Shown: piece after piece, positions 53,421-63,304 of the stretch
Layout: the number at the start of each line of letters is the position of its first letter
Position numbering within the stretch: position 1 is the stretch's first letter
NCBI RefSeq assembly: GCF_040954645.1
Contig: NC_092810.1
Span: 10,028,185 to 10,092,184 of the forward strand
Direction: 5' to 3'
Length of the DNA stretch: 64,000 nucleotides
Source: Diabrotica undecimpunctata
Taxonomy: Eukaryota > Arthropoda > Insecta > Coleoptera > Chrysomelidae
Position numbers and translations under genes: made by a program
The notes under the pieces: model-generated
Seen by the model: the letters and a program-made list of their open reading frames with translations, nothing else
What the model was told of the DNA's origin: nothing
Database searches by the model: none

Positions 53421-53760
53421 CTACCTTTGCCCATTGCCCTTCTACCATTCTCCAAAAGTCTTTTTCAAACAGTTGAGTTATGAATCGCTACACCAGATGC
53501 TGTTAGATCTTGTTGGAGCTCTTGGCTTGTTTTCTTGGCAATTCTTGTTTCCAATTTGCCCTTTCGAAGTAAAAATCTTTCATCTGCTGATGTTGTTTTT
53601 ATCTTTCTTCCTCATTTTCCTAACCTTTTCACATCCATTGCTTACTACCCCTTGACTCACTCCACACATTCTTGCGATTTCTCTTTGTGACATAAAAGTG
53701 TGTTCACTTAACTTGATAATCTTTTCACGCTTCCTACGCGCAATATCCATGGTGGAATTA
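53421..53760 (-). pseudogene. Tc1-like transposase N-terminal remnant
   Basis: From 53752 the minus strand reads MDIARRKREKIIKLSEH, the helix-turn-helix MSQREIARMCGVSQGVV, then after frameshifts LRKGKLETRIAKKTSQELQQDLTASG and KRLLENGRR. This is the DNA-binding half of a Tc1-type transposase; the catalytic half is absent. The KRLLENGRR end is shared with the copy at 56370-57120, so both come from one family. Confidence 0.7.
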
Positions 53761-54793
53761 AACAAAACAAACTCACTAATTACTGAAAACAACACAAAAT
53801 AGTACAAAATAATACAAACTTAGTGGGAAATGTCCTAAAACACCCTCAAATAAAAGGCAGAGAAAAGTAAGGTTATGTTTTCAATGATTTTATCATAAAA
53901 CCATTTATGATATTTATTTCTTGAACAAGCAGTACAATGCACAAAAAAGTATATTTAGACAACATACAAATGTAAATATTATTTCAAAAACAGAACAGGT
54001 AACTTGCTTTTTGCAAAAGATACAATAGAAAAATATATGAAAGATTATTTATTAGCCCCATCATTAAAATGCGCAGTCACAGTTCGTGAGACACTAATTT
54101 GCAGTGTCAATTTGCATTATTATAAAATTATTCATCATTTTATTAATTTTTGCGCGAATAACGATTGTCACCTGCCTCTAAATGACCTTTTTTCTAGTAA
54201 TTACTTTAATTTCCGATATCCTTAAATTACAACCGGATCTCCATAAAAGAGCGGAGCGAAATATTAACAAGAAACGAGGTGACATTAAGGAACTGGCATA
54301 TACGACGCACTTGGGTGTATATTATTATACCAACGTACTTCATAAGCCTTTATAAACTTTGATCACGCATTATCAATAAAAAATTGTAACAAAATGAAAA
54401 ACTGCGAAGCTTTTAAGATGTTTTTTTTGTCTAGAGGATAATACTTGATCGATTAGACCGATATAAGATTTAATATCAGTAAATCATTGAATTTACTTTA
54501 TTAAAAAATGTTTGGTTAATCTCTACAAAAATTTACAAACATTTTTTTAGTTTTACTGCCAATTCACATTTCGTCTTAAAAAAAGTGTTACATTACGTAT
54601 GACTATTTATAAATCAGCGGAAAAAGCATTTCACTTTACAAGCAACAGACTTCACTTCTTTCATATGTAAGACGATATTAAATCCTATTTAATGTGGTTC
54701 CAAAGATAGACAACGTGAAAGTGTATTAAGTGCCTCAGTAGTTCCAAGCTAAACAATCGTTTACACTTAATACCCAGTAAAATAAAAGTATTA
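53761..54793. other. No gene recognised
   Basis: A 73-codon plus-strand frame at 54004-54225 has no known motif. The rest is AT-rich. Confidence 0.35.
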
Positions 54794-55690
54794 GTGAAGC
54801 TAATATCACCTGCACATGTAAGAAGTATTAACTCAATGGAACGACGTGAAACCACGGTGTGGCATTGCAATCAGTTTGTTTATGCTGAGTTAATGGAAAG
54901 CAATACATCCGAAGAAAACTTTGCTAAAACTTGGCTGAATTCCGACATATTTCACACAGAATTTAATCTTTCATGTAAATTCCCATACAAAGACACGTAT
55001 GATGAATGTGACAGATTCAATTTGGCTAAAATTCAGATGATAGAAAAAAAAAAAGAAAATATTGAACAAGATTATCAACATCTTCTGGACGGTAGTAACA
55101 GGTATGTATTAAAAATACTTAATAAGAAAAAAGCAACAACAAGTTGTGGAACAATAAAATTATTGATACTTGGTTTACAGAAATGTCTGCCAATGCCTAT
55201 TCTAAGTAACTAGCAGAGTTTTTATAAGCTCAAGTTATGGACGTACAATACTCATCATTCTCCTATTGAAAAGAAACGAAAAAAAAACACTCTTTTTAAA
55301 AATCATGACTCCTTGGGACTGGCAGCAGCTAACACGCCTTTGCTGTTGTTCCAAACCAATCAATGTTATTAATATGAAACAAAATAACTTCAAAGATTTT
55401 AAAACTCTTTACAACAACTGTTCACCTTTTATTGAAATAAAATTAAAAATGATTTTACGTGAAAAACATACATAATGCTTTGAGTTTCGTTTTGCGTTTT
55501 GTTTCATGTACCGTATTATCTCCAGATTATTTATTCATGTCTCTCAACTTACCATTATATTATCTCCCGCACATGATAATTGTTTTCATGTCAAACGGTA
55601 TTAATTCCATGTTTTTTCAAAAAATTGAAGAGCCAAAAAAACTACAAATACAGCAATATATAATATCATTTATACCTATCAAATAGTGTC
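54794..55690 (+). pseudogene. Possible multicopy insect gene family remnant
   Basis: The first frame (54794-55213, 139 codons) contains FHTEFNLSCKFPYKDTYDECDRFN followed by a long charged helix and ends with MPMPILSN, stop, SFYKLKLWTYN. I recall a large family of insect proteins of unknown function with the order FNxxFNLxFxxPKKDQCxxC ... FYxRxLxxYN, which may be transposon-derived; this fits it with the first Cys of the CxxC pair replaced (YDEC). Downstream frames (55266-55690) may continue it but are broken. The identification is by memory of the pattern and is tentative. Confidence 0.35.
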
Positions 55691-56034
55691 CATCGCATAT
55701 TTGAAGAAAAAGAAATAAAAATTCTATTTCGAATTTACTGTTTATATTTCTTTCGCACTGATCTCTTTTAAAATTTCAATTTTGTCAGTTAATACAGTTT
55801 AGCTCTAAGGTAGTTTTTTTTATCAACACTTGTGATGTATGTATCTACAATCTTTTTTTGCCTTATCGTCGCATTCGTTCTCTTAAATGGTTTTCTTTCA
55901 GATAAATAAAGTCTATATGGACCGATTTAAATTTGTTTAATTTTATTCGGCATTTATTGGTCTAATCTGATATTTGATTATTGGCTGCTTGTAGTTTTCT
56001 CGTCGGCCCCGTTTTTATTGTTGCCTACTGTTAT
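55691..56034. other. No gene recognised
   Basis: AT-rich; no motif or repeat seen. Confidence 0.4.
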
Positions 56035-56250
56035 TATAAACAAAACGACAGAAAGGCCGAAGACTAAAACAGCTGAGCAAAATAATATCCAACGAAATCA
56101 CGAAAGACGTAAGAAAATTCAATATAGATAGTATAAGAGAAGCCATAGAAGAGAACAAAAATATGAAGGTGTTGCGGAGAAAGCTGTCAAGAAGAAGAAT
56201 TGACATTTTTAAACTAAACGACAACCAAGGACCAACCAACAATAAATAGA
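56035..56250 (+). mobile_element. LINE linker fragment (group beta)
   Basis: The plus strand reads ISNEITKDVRKFNIDSIREA, IEENKNMKVLRRKLSRRR and FKLNDNQGPTNN, parallel to the linker of the 27375-29415 LINE (SREIRKDLRKYKDEK, IEENKSMKIMRRKL). Only about 70 codons remain. Confidence 0.75.
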
Positions 56251-56369
56251 GAAAAACCGTAGAAAAAAAATTCTATACTTTTCACAGTACCTACTGTTCG
56301 AATTAATGGAATCATAGGCTGTTTTAATGAAAAAGTAGTTTATTTAGAAAAAAAATATATTTTACAAAA

Positions 56370-57120
56370 CTATAAAGGTAAACTTAGACCATTTAGTGGG
56401 AAATATGTCCCCCTTTGGCTGCAATTTACTACTTTTATCCATTTTGGCATAGATTCTACGAGCTACTGAATGTTCTCAGATCTTTATCCCGAAACCATAC
56501 CTAAATGACCGCTTCTAGCATTTTTATTTTTGTAGTACAGTCGATTTTACGCAGTCTAGCTTTGCAAATGACCCAAAAATTTTATAGGGGTTGAGCTCTG
56601 GCAAATTACTAGGCCAATCTAAAACATTAATCTTCTTATTTTTGAAACATTCCATTATTTGCTTTGTCTTGTCACGGGGACCAGAGTCCTGTTGAAGAAT
56701 CGCACCTCCTTGTGGCTGACATTTTTAGAGTTCTGTTCCAACATGGATTTGTATTTTTGGCTGTTCATGATGCCTTCGATTGGTACCAAAGATCCAACTC
56801 CCATGTATGAAAAACATCCTCAAAACATTTTTTTGACGATTTGGATGTTTTACGATTTTATTAATATGAGATGGTGTTAGGTTTTCATTGTCAGACTTCT
56901 TGACGAATTTCGACCGCTGTCCTTGAATTTTAAAGTGAGTTTCATCTGTAAATAGGACTTTTCTCTAGTCTTCTACAGTCCAATTAAGAGTATTTTTTGG
57001 CCCAAAATAGCCTTTGTTTCTTCATCCGTTTAGTTAGAAGCTGGTTTTTCTGAGGACTCACTACCCTTCTGCCATTCTCCAAAAGTCGTTTTCGAACAGT
57101 TAAGTCATAAATCACTACAC
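56370..57120 (-). pseudogene. Tc1-like transposase pseudogene, Glu lost
   Basis: From 57120 the minus strand reads VRKRLLENGRR, QRLFWAKKYSNWTVED, VLFTDETHFKIQGQRSKFV (first Asp), MVWGxF-like sequence broken by frameshift, AILQQDSGPRDKTKQIM (second Asp), and LDWPSNLPELNPYK, where the expected Glu of PDLNPIE is Lys, 34 residues after the second Asp. The C-terminal end LVESMPKWIKVVNCSQRG stops near 56373. Frameshifts and stops are present as well. TIRs were not found. Confidence 0.8.
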
Positions 57121-57124
57121 ATGA

Positions 57125-57905
57125 TAATGCTGATGGTGTTGTTTTTCTCTCTTAGTAAATCAGGGTATTTTCCCAGTTCGCTTGTTGAATATCGGTATTG
57201 AATTTTTCCACCTCAACGTCCAAGTCTTCTTTAGTTTTCAATGACACTGCTAAATCAACTCTTTCTTCTAGTGGAATTCTAAAGCTACCCCAGTCCTTTT
57301 TGTTGTTGACTTACACAGAGTTGTAAGGTTTTTAAATGATATTTTCATTAAATCAGGAATCTTTATAGGGTCTGTGGGCCAAGACGTAGGCTTTCCTGTT
57401 GAGATTGCTTAACACTTATTTTCACTTATCGCTTTGAGCAATTCTTTACCCTTTTTTGTTATGAGTTTTGAACCCCATTGTGTGTTTTTCGTGTTAAAAT
57501 CTCCTTCCATGATAAATCGATCACTCTCTAATTCAAAAAGTGAAGTATATCTTTCAGTTTTGATATTGTGTTGTGTTGAGGACTATGTAGACCAATAACT
57601 GCCAGGTCAAGTTTTGTGTCTTAACGTTTACCACGCTTGCCTGAATGTCTTCAGCTTCAAATTTGACTTCTTCGTTATGGTGAAGATTTTCTCTGATTAT
57701 AACCGCGTTACCTCCACTTGCATTATTTTAGGATGTATGGTGTGGTAAAATTTGTATCCCTTAAATCTAATGAATGAAGATTTCGTGGGGTGTCTTTCAG
57801 ATATTAAACACACGTCAATTGTGTTCATATCCATGGTTAGTTGCAATTCTTATTGTCTTTGTATTATTTTATATTCCAACTCATTATTTTAGGACCATAT
57901 TTGTT
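57125..57905 (-). mobile_element. Jockey-like LINE endonuclease fragment
   Basis: From 57905 the minus strand reads, across several frames, IRIATNHGYEHN, NHHEEVKFEAEDIQASVV, VIGLHSPQHNIKTERYTSLF, RFIMEGDFNTKNTQWGSKL (the GDFN motif, with catalytic Asp and Asn), KGKELLKAI, GKPTSWPTDPIKIPDLMKI and then a KTKEDLDVEVEKFN-type linker. This is the AP-endonuclease of the Jockey group up to the linker. Its start and end are lost and it abuts the Tc1 pseudogene. Confidence 0.75.
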
Positions 57906-58694
57906 GCCATATTCTAGGGCAGTTATTTTTTCCTCAATTCTTTTAAATAAGCTTTCCTGGTCAGTCACTTTTTCCATAATCACTTAAAGGCTGGTTTTTA
58001 TAATCACTTCTGTGTAATGTAAATAAATCAAATCCTTGTTACTCCACTAATATCCCTGCGTGATTGATGTTGATTGGGCGTTTTAAAAAAACCGACGTAA
58101 TTAGATATTGTTTAAACTAAACAGAATTACCAGTATTATTAAACTTAACACCGCATTCTTCATAATAGCTTCATGGATACAAATTCCTTATCGTCTTTTT
58201 GCAGAATAATGTGTGCGAGGTAAAATTACCATTTTTAAATTATTTTACCTCTTAAAATTACTGGTTTATTCTATTAATATTCATAAATATTACGCTCACA
58301 AGCCATCTAGTAAATATTTTTAGTAGCTCAAGGATAAAATAGAGCCATTCGACATGAAAACTGTATTAAATATGAGGATATCTCAACGTATAAGGGTGGA
58401 GTTAAAGATTAGGAATTATTTGAGGGTTTTATAATATGTATATAAAGTATATTTACATATTTTATACATCCAACTCTATATAATTTTTAGTAATACCATT
58501 ACCATACCAATGTAATGATGCCGTTAACAATATGGGTGTAAATAAGTTAGAAAATTGTTCTCAAGTGGCATTTTACGTAAGTGTCAAATTACAAAAAAAT
58601 TTACATAGCGTCCTCAATTTTATAATATTGATATAGTGACTAAATTAAACTAGAATTTATTAGGAATAACTGCCGTATATAAATGTCGTATATG
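57906..58694. other. No gene recognised
   Basis: AT-rich interval without motif. Short words such as TATAAATGTCG recur at its right end. Confidence 0.4.
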
Positions 58695-59065
58695 CCGTAG
58701 AATAAAGAAAACTCAAAGAGCTATGGAAAGACAAATGTTGGGAATATCGTTGAGAGATAAAAAGAGGAACGAGTGGATAAGATGCAAAACCAAAACAACA
58801 GACGCTGTCGAACATGCATTGAAATTAAAATGGAAATGGGCTGGGCATGACGAAAGATATCAGGATGGAAGATGGAATAAAGAAATTGGCCGCTGGAGAC
58901 CATAGACTGCAAAAAGTTCAAGAGGTCGACCGCAAATGAGATGGAAAGATGACATTGAGCAAAGCGCAGGTCCAATGTGGAAAAGACAAACAGAAGACAG
59001 AGACAAATGGGAGAGGCCTATATTCAACACATGAATAGATTTTGGGCTATAGATAGATAGATAGA
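58695..59065 (+). mobile_element. LINE 3' end fragment with (GATA)n tail (group beta relative)
   Basis: The plus strand reads KTQRAMERQMLGISLRDKKR, LKLKWKWAGHDERYQDGRW, a TAG, SSRGRPQMRWKDDIEQSAG and DRDKWERPIFNT, followed by a tail of about four GATA units (59050-59064). It is a 5'-truncated relative of 30311-31018 and 59436-59955. Confidence 0.8.
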
Positions 59066-59149
59066 ACTGCCGTACAAATGTTCAAAAAACAATTATTTAT
59101 TTATAAGTCAAGCTAATTGCACTCGCTTTGTGTTAAGATTTTTTAAGAG

Positions 59150-59435
59150 CTTAAGGAGAAGGTAAATTAAAAGAAAAATAACAACCTGACTTGGGAAGTG
59201 CCTTCGGTTTAAGTATAAGTAGAAGAGAACTCATCATTACAGAAACTTTGAAGGTTCTTTGAGATAAAATTTTTTGTATAAAATCAAATATATTTCTGGT
59301 GATTTTATGTTGCTTTAGCTTGGCAATATAGTATTGTCGACTAATCTTGTCAAATGACACTTTTATGTCAATGACATGACTCTGAAGAAGGACACGATTG
59401 TCGCGAGTGGATCTGTGTCGTCGAAAGCCAGATTG
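59150..59435 (-). mobile_element. Jockey-like RT fragment
   Basis: The minus strand reads EQSGFRRHRSTRDNRVLL, VIDIKVSFDKISRQYYI (catalytic Asp in VIDI), LKQHKITRNIFDFI and LSQRTFKVSVMMSS, the central Jockey-type RT. It is cut on the upstream side by the next LINE (59436) and on the downstream side before the FADD box. Confidence 0.75.
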
Positions 59436-59955
59436 TTCTTTTCCATTCTTCTCTGTCTGTCGCTGTAGTCATTCATCTAGAGTCCACGTGCTTCATGATA
59501 TGATCTGCCCATATCATTTGGGGCCTTCCTCTGCTTCGTTTATATTCCTACGGTCTCCAACTTATAAGAATTTTGTTCCATCGGTCTTCTTTTTGTCTTA
59601 TACTGTGTCCGGAAAATCTCCATTTCAATTTTGCAACTTATTGTCTAACATCCCTCACGTTTGTTTTCTCTCTTATCCACTCGTTTCTCTTTTTATCCAT
59701 TAGTCTTATGTGCAACATTTGTCTTTCCATTGCTCTTTGGGTTTTTATGATTTTGTCCATGTTTGCTTTTGTAAATGTCCGCGTTTGGGAACCATAAGTG
59801 AGAACAGGGAGTACGCATAGATTGTATATTTTGGTCTTAAGATGCTGTGGATATCTTCTGTTTTTAAGAATGTAGCCTAGTTTGCCAAATGCCGCCCATG
59901 CCATTCTAACTCGTCTTTTTATCTCTGCTGTTTGGTTTTCTTTGCTAATCAAGGA
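59436..59955 (-). mobile_element. LINE C-terminal fragment, near-duplicate of 30311-31018
   Basis: From 59955 the minus strand reads NQTAEIKRRVRMAWAAFGKL, YPQHLKTKIYNLCVLPVLTY, KANMDKIIKTQRAMERQML, KKRNEWIREKTNVRDVRQ, a stop, VAKLKWRFSGHSIRQKEDRW, a RSRGRPQMIWADHIMKH block and DREEWKR. Agreement with 30311-31018 is high at nucleotide level, indicating fairly recent copies of one family. Confidence 0.85.
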
Positions 59956-60090
59956 ATAAGGAAACAAGAATCAGGGAATCTACTATTAAAAAAGGAGATG
60001 AAAAACAGACAGGAAACTACAGAGGTATAAACTTGTTAAATACTACGCTAAAACTGATAACTAAAATTTTACAAGTGCTAATAAATCAGA
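59956..60090 (+). mobile_element. LINE RT, first part of a split copy (group delta)
   Basis: The plus strand reads IKKGDEKQTGNYRGINLLN and TLKLITKILQVLINQ, the RT block after HKKG. It is interrupted by the LINE at 60091 and continues at 61691 with RISLAGEK. Confidence 0.8.
60080..60090 (+). repeat. Target-site duplication, left copy
   Basis: AATAAATCAGA, repeated exactly at 61680-61690; the two copies bracket the LINE insertion. Confidence 0.9.
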
Positions 60091-60094
60091 CGAC

Positions 60095-61186
60095 TTGAAG
60101 CTCATTGACACATGGAAAGATTACGTAGAACGACTTTTTAACGATAAACGCAGAGCGACAGTAGACCAAGATGACGACATGACTGGACCCGAAATACTAA
60201 GGTCTGAAGTGGAAAAAGCCATTTCATCGCTAAAAAACGACAAAACACCAGGTCCCGACAACATACAGGGCGAGATCATAAAACTCCTATGCGAAACGGA
60301 TGACCACTTCCTCGATTTTCTGACAGGCCTTTTTAACACCTTTTACGACAAAGGGGAGATTCCGGAGGAATGGCTTCGATCGACCTTTGTAGCCATACCT
60401 AAAACACCAAGTGCAAAACACTGTGATCAACACCGCTTAATAAGCTTGATAAATCACATTACCAAAGTTTTCACCAAAATCATACACAATAGAATATATA
60501 ACAAATGCGAAGCAAATATATCGGAGTCACAGTTCGGATTCCGAAGCGCATTGGGCACAAGAGAGGCGATCTTCAGTCTGCAAGTTTTAATTCAAAGATG
60601 CAGAGACATGCACAAGGACGTCCACTTGTGCTTCATTGACTTCTCCAAGGCGTTTGACAAGGTTAAACATGATAAACTCATGGAAATGCTCAGGAAGATG
60701 CATATTGATGGCAAGGATCTACGCATAATAACCAGTCTCTATTGGAACCAAAGTGCTGAGATAAAGATGGGCAACTTACACAGTGGGAAGATAGATATTA
60801 AAAAGGGTGTACTACAGGGATGCGTCCTCTCGCCGCTCCTGTTCAATATATACTCTGAACAAATCTTCAGAGAAGCACTGGGAGAAGTTTCGGAGGGTAT
60901 CAAAGTAAACGGAGAGGTAATCAATAATATTAGATATGCTGACGACACAGTTATTATCGCAAATGACTGCAACGAGCTTCAAAGACTCATGCAAAGCATA
61001 CACACAGCAACTCAAGAATATGGTTTAGAACTCAATACAACCAAAACTAAATGCATGCTCATCAGCAGAACACAACAACCTCCGATGCAATTGACATTAA
61101 ACAACCGAAAAATAGAACAAGTGGAGACATACACATACCTTGGAACCACAGTCAACACAAAATGGGAGCAGTCAACAGAAATATGA
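60095..61186 (+). CDS. LINE reverse transcriptase domain (363 codons)
   Basis: This open frame holds the full RT: a pre-RT segment (DTWKDYVERLFND), LKNDKTPGPDNIQGEII, IPEEWLRSTFVAIPKT, NHITKVFTKIIHNRIYNK, SQFGFRSALGTREAIF, CFIDFSKAFDKVKHDKLM with catalytic Asp182, KKGVLQGCVLSPLLFNIYSE, RYADDTVIIA with Asp283 and Asp284, GLELNTTKTKCM and YTYLGTTVNTKW. The catalytic triad is complete and there is no internal stop. RTs of this type copy their own RNA at a nicked target. The endonuclease domain is missing because of 5' truncation, so the copy cannot mobilise itself. Confidence 0.9.
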   Translation: MKLIDTWKDYVERLFNDKRRATVDQDDDMTGPEILRSEVEKAISSLKNDKTPGPDNIQGEIIKLLCETDDHFLDFLTGLFNTFYDKGEIPEEWLRSTFVAIPKTPSAKHCDQHRLISLINHITKVFTKIIHNRIYNKCEANISESQFGFRSALGTREAIFSLQVLIQRCRDMHKDVHLCFIDFSKAFDKVKHDKLMEMLRKMHIDGKDLRIITSLYWNQSAEIKMGNLHSGKIDIKKGVLQGCVLSPLLFNIYSEQIFREALGEVSEGIKVNGEVINNIRYADDTVIIANDCNELQRLMQSIHTATQEYGLELNTTKTKCMLISRTQQPPMQLTLNNRKIEQVETYTYLGTTVNTKWEQSTEI

Positions 61187-61659
61187 AAAAGTGGTTCACA
61201 AGCAAAATCTCAATGGAACTAAAATTAAGACTGGTCAAGTGTTATGTCTTCCCGGTCTTGTTCTATGGAGCAGAGCCATGGACCACAACGGAAGCCACCC
61301 TGAAGAAACTAGAATCCTTTGAGCTGTGGATATATCGCCGTATTCTTCGGATATCCTGGACAGACCACATCCCTAACGTGGAAGTAATGAAGAGAATAGG
61401 CAAAAGCAAAGAAATAATCTTCACCGTAAAGAAACGGAAGCTTGAGTACTTCGGACATGTCATGAGGCATACTAAGTACCAGCTGCTACAGTTAATAGTC
61501 CAAGGAAGAATCGACAGTAGGAGGGGACCGGGAAGAAGACGACACACATGGATGCATAACCTGCGACAATGGTTCGGATTAACATCGACCGAACTGTTCA
61601 GAGGTGCCGTAAACAAAGTCAAAATAGCCTTGTTAATAGCCAACGTCCGAAACGGATAG
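61051..61659 (+). CDS. LINE C-terminal domain in a shifted frame
   Basis: Only the part from about 61165 onward is real coding sequence: NMKKWFTSKISMELKLRLVK, CYVFPVLFYGAE, LKKLESFELWIYRRILRIS, VMKRIGKSKEI, KLEYFGHVMRHTKYQLLQLI, GRRRHTWMHNLRQWFGLTS and the IANVRNG end. The first 38 codons overlap the RT frame and are out-of-frame noise. This domain of unknown role, probably RNA-binding, closes ORF2 in this LINE family and is the basis for recognising the other fragments. Confidence 0.75.
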   Translation: MHAHQQNTTTSDAIDIKQPKNRTSGDIHIPWNHSQHKMGAVNRNMKKWFTSKISMELKLRLVKCYVFPVLFYGAEPWTTTEATLKKLESFELWIYRRILRISWTDHIPNVEVMKRIGKSKEIIFTVKKRKLEYFGHVMRHTKYQLLQLIVQGRIDSRRGPGRRRHTWMHNLRQWFGLTSTELFRGAVNKVKIALLIANVRNG

Positions 61660-61690
61660 GGCAAAGGAAGAAGAAGAAGAATAAATCAGA

Positions 61691-62360
61691 GAATAAGTTT
61701 AGCAGGTGAAAAATAGGGTTTTCGTAGTGGAAGATAGTGTACAGATGCATTATTCTTTATAAAGCAAATTACTGAGAAATTACTAGAGTATAATAGACCA
61801 GCATTTCTGTGTCTGAATGACTTAAAGAAAGCGTTTGACAGAGTAATACTCAAAGATGTAATCCATCGTCTGTATAATAGAAAAGTTCCCATAAATATTA
61901 TAAAAACTATCGAAAACACCTACCAAAACAACAAAATTGAAGTCAGAATAGATGGACAACTTACACAGCCTATAGAAATCAATTTTATCATGGGTGAAAT
62001 CATCAAAAGTGTTAACAAAGAAAGAGAATATAGAATTGGAAACAAAGAAATACAAATATTCTGTTACGCAGACGATTACGCAATATTAATAGCCCAAGAT
62101 GAAGGTCCACAGATTTAACAAAAGAGCAAAAGAATTTAATATGACAAACTTATATTAGAAAACTAAAACAATAGTAGTCAGCAAAGAACCAACCAGATGT
62201 AAAATAGAAATTGATGGCATTAGTATTGAACAAGTAATGGAAATAAAATACCTGGGCATTATACTGTCTAGCTATGAAGACCTGGACAAAGAAGATCAAA
62301 TACAAAAATCAAAAAGACTGGCAGGATGTCTTAGTAACACTATATGACATTGAAATTGAC
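61691..62360 (+). mobile_element. LINE RT, second part of the split copy (group delta)
   Basis: After the duplication copy at 61680-61690, the plus strand continues RISLAGEK, stop (the Q of QxGFR), GFRSGR, LFFIKQITEKLLEYNR, FLCLNDLKKAFDRVILKDVI, IIKTIENTYQNNKIEVRI, a gap, and IQIFCYADDYAILIAQDE (YADD intact). Later frames (KIPGHYTV and beyond) are degraded. It matches the RT at 36790-37915. The interruption by another LINE shows that it is the older of the two. Confidence 0.8.
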
Positions 62361-62569
62361 TGTTGACGACCTTCCATGGAGATATTAATCCGCCAATGAA
62401 CAAGCAGAATTGCTTATAAAGGGGAAGAAGAATCAGGGGCAGAGGCATGTAATTTATTTTTTATTGACAATACTATTATCGTTTGCCATTCATTCGGAAA
62501 TTTGCGGAAAAGCCATATTTTATTATATGTATATCTTGAGAAGTTTTTATATGTAGACATGGAGGTGAC
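62361..62569. other. No gene recognised
   Basis: Short interval without motif or repeat. Confidence 0.4.
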
Positions 62570-63290
62570 AATTTTTTTAAGAATATGTAGGGAAGGTCAC
62601 CAGGGCCAGCAGATCTATTTTACAGAATTTGAGTGCAGATTTTTGTTCAAAATAGCTTAGAGGATACTTCAGATAATTGGTGTTTTGTAAAACTGTGGAC
62701 AAATAAGAAAAGAGTGAAGAAAGAGAATAGTATATAAGGTTAGGTCCAGATTTGTTGCGAAACTTTTTTTCCAGAATTTTGGCTATCTCTTCATTGTCAA
62801 TGATAACCTTTTGCTTAAAAAAGTGATTGGAGATTTAAAGATTTTTTCTGCGCCATGTATTTGTCCAATTTTTTTCTTAACTTGGCTTGGGCTAGTATTT
62901 TCATTTATTGAGGAGATTTTCTTACTTAATTTAATAGTGTGTCTACCTTTTGCTCTTGCTTTTTTTAGTGCAATAAGGTTCTCCTCACATTTGTCTCTAC
63001 TTTAAATTTTTAACAGATTTTTGCTGCTGCACAGTGTTTTCGCAAGAGGAGTTCCACTATGGAGCACTTTTTCGTTTAGCTAAAATTACTGATTTCCTAA
63101 TGTGTGCACAGCAGCAAGGCGGATGGAGTTTGCGAATTGGGTGACGTCCATATTAATGTTGTCAGTTAAAGTGAGCTTAGGTAAAAAATGGTCAGTTTCA
63201 CTGATATAATTTCTTTTCTTTCATCAAGGATATAACTATTATAACAATTGAACATATTAGAAGTTCTTTTAATTTCAGAAATGAAAATGT
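62570..63290 (-). mobile_element. Jockey-like LINE linker fragment
   Basis: From 63200 the minus strand reads FLPKLTLTDNINMDVTQFAN, AAVHTLGNQ, then FKKARAKGRHTIKLSKK-like residues, ISSINENTSPSQVKKKIGQI and IIDNEEIAKILEKKF, the EN-RT linker that in Jockey-type elements reads FKxxRAKARxxIKxxKKxSWxxYxSxINxxTPxxxVWxxI and then EIAxxLAxxF. The RT that should follow is not recognised, and the endonuclease is absent. Stops at 63005 and 63060 break it. Confidence 0.7.
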
Positions 63291-63304
63291 AGCCATAGAT
63301 TTTT

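Larger units (their letters stand above)
60091..61679 (+). mobile_element. LINE insertion, best preserved group alpha copy
   Basis: A 1,589-bp, 5'-truncated LINE flanked by a perfect 11-bp target duplication. It begins just before the RT domain, holds a 363-codon RT frame, then a shifted frame with the C-terminal tail (KCYVFPVLFYGAEPWTT, RRILRISWTDHIPNVEV, YFGHVM, RRGPGRRRHTWMHNLRQWF, LFRGAVNKVKIALLIANVR) and a GGAAGAAGAAGAAG tail. A deletion or frameshift near 61170 separates the two frames: residues between KWEQS and NMKKWF are missing. Perfect duplication and few lesions indicate the most recent LINE insertion in the window. Confidence 0.9.

Noticed and set aside
53820..56400. TTAGTGGGAAAT at 53820 and 56390 as Tc1 inverted repeats
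   Set aside because: The two copies are in the same orientation, whereas TIRs of one element must be inverted.
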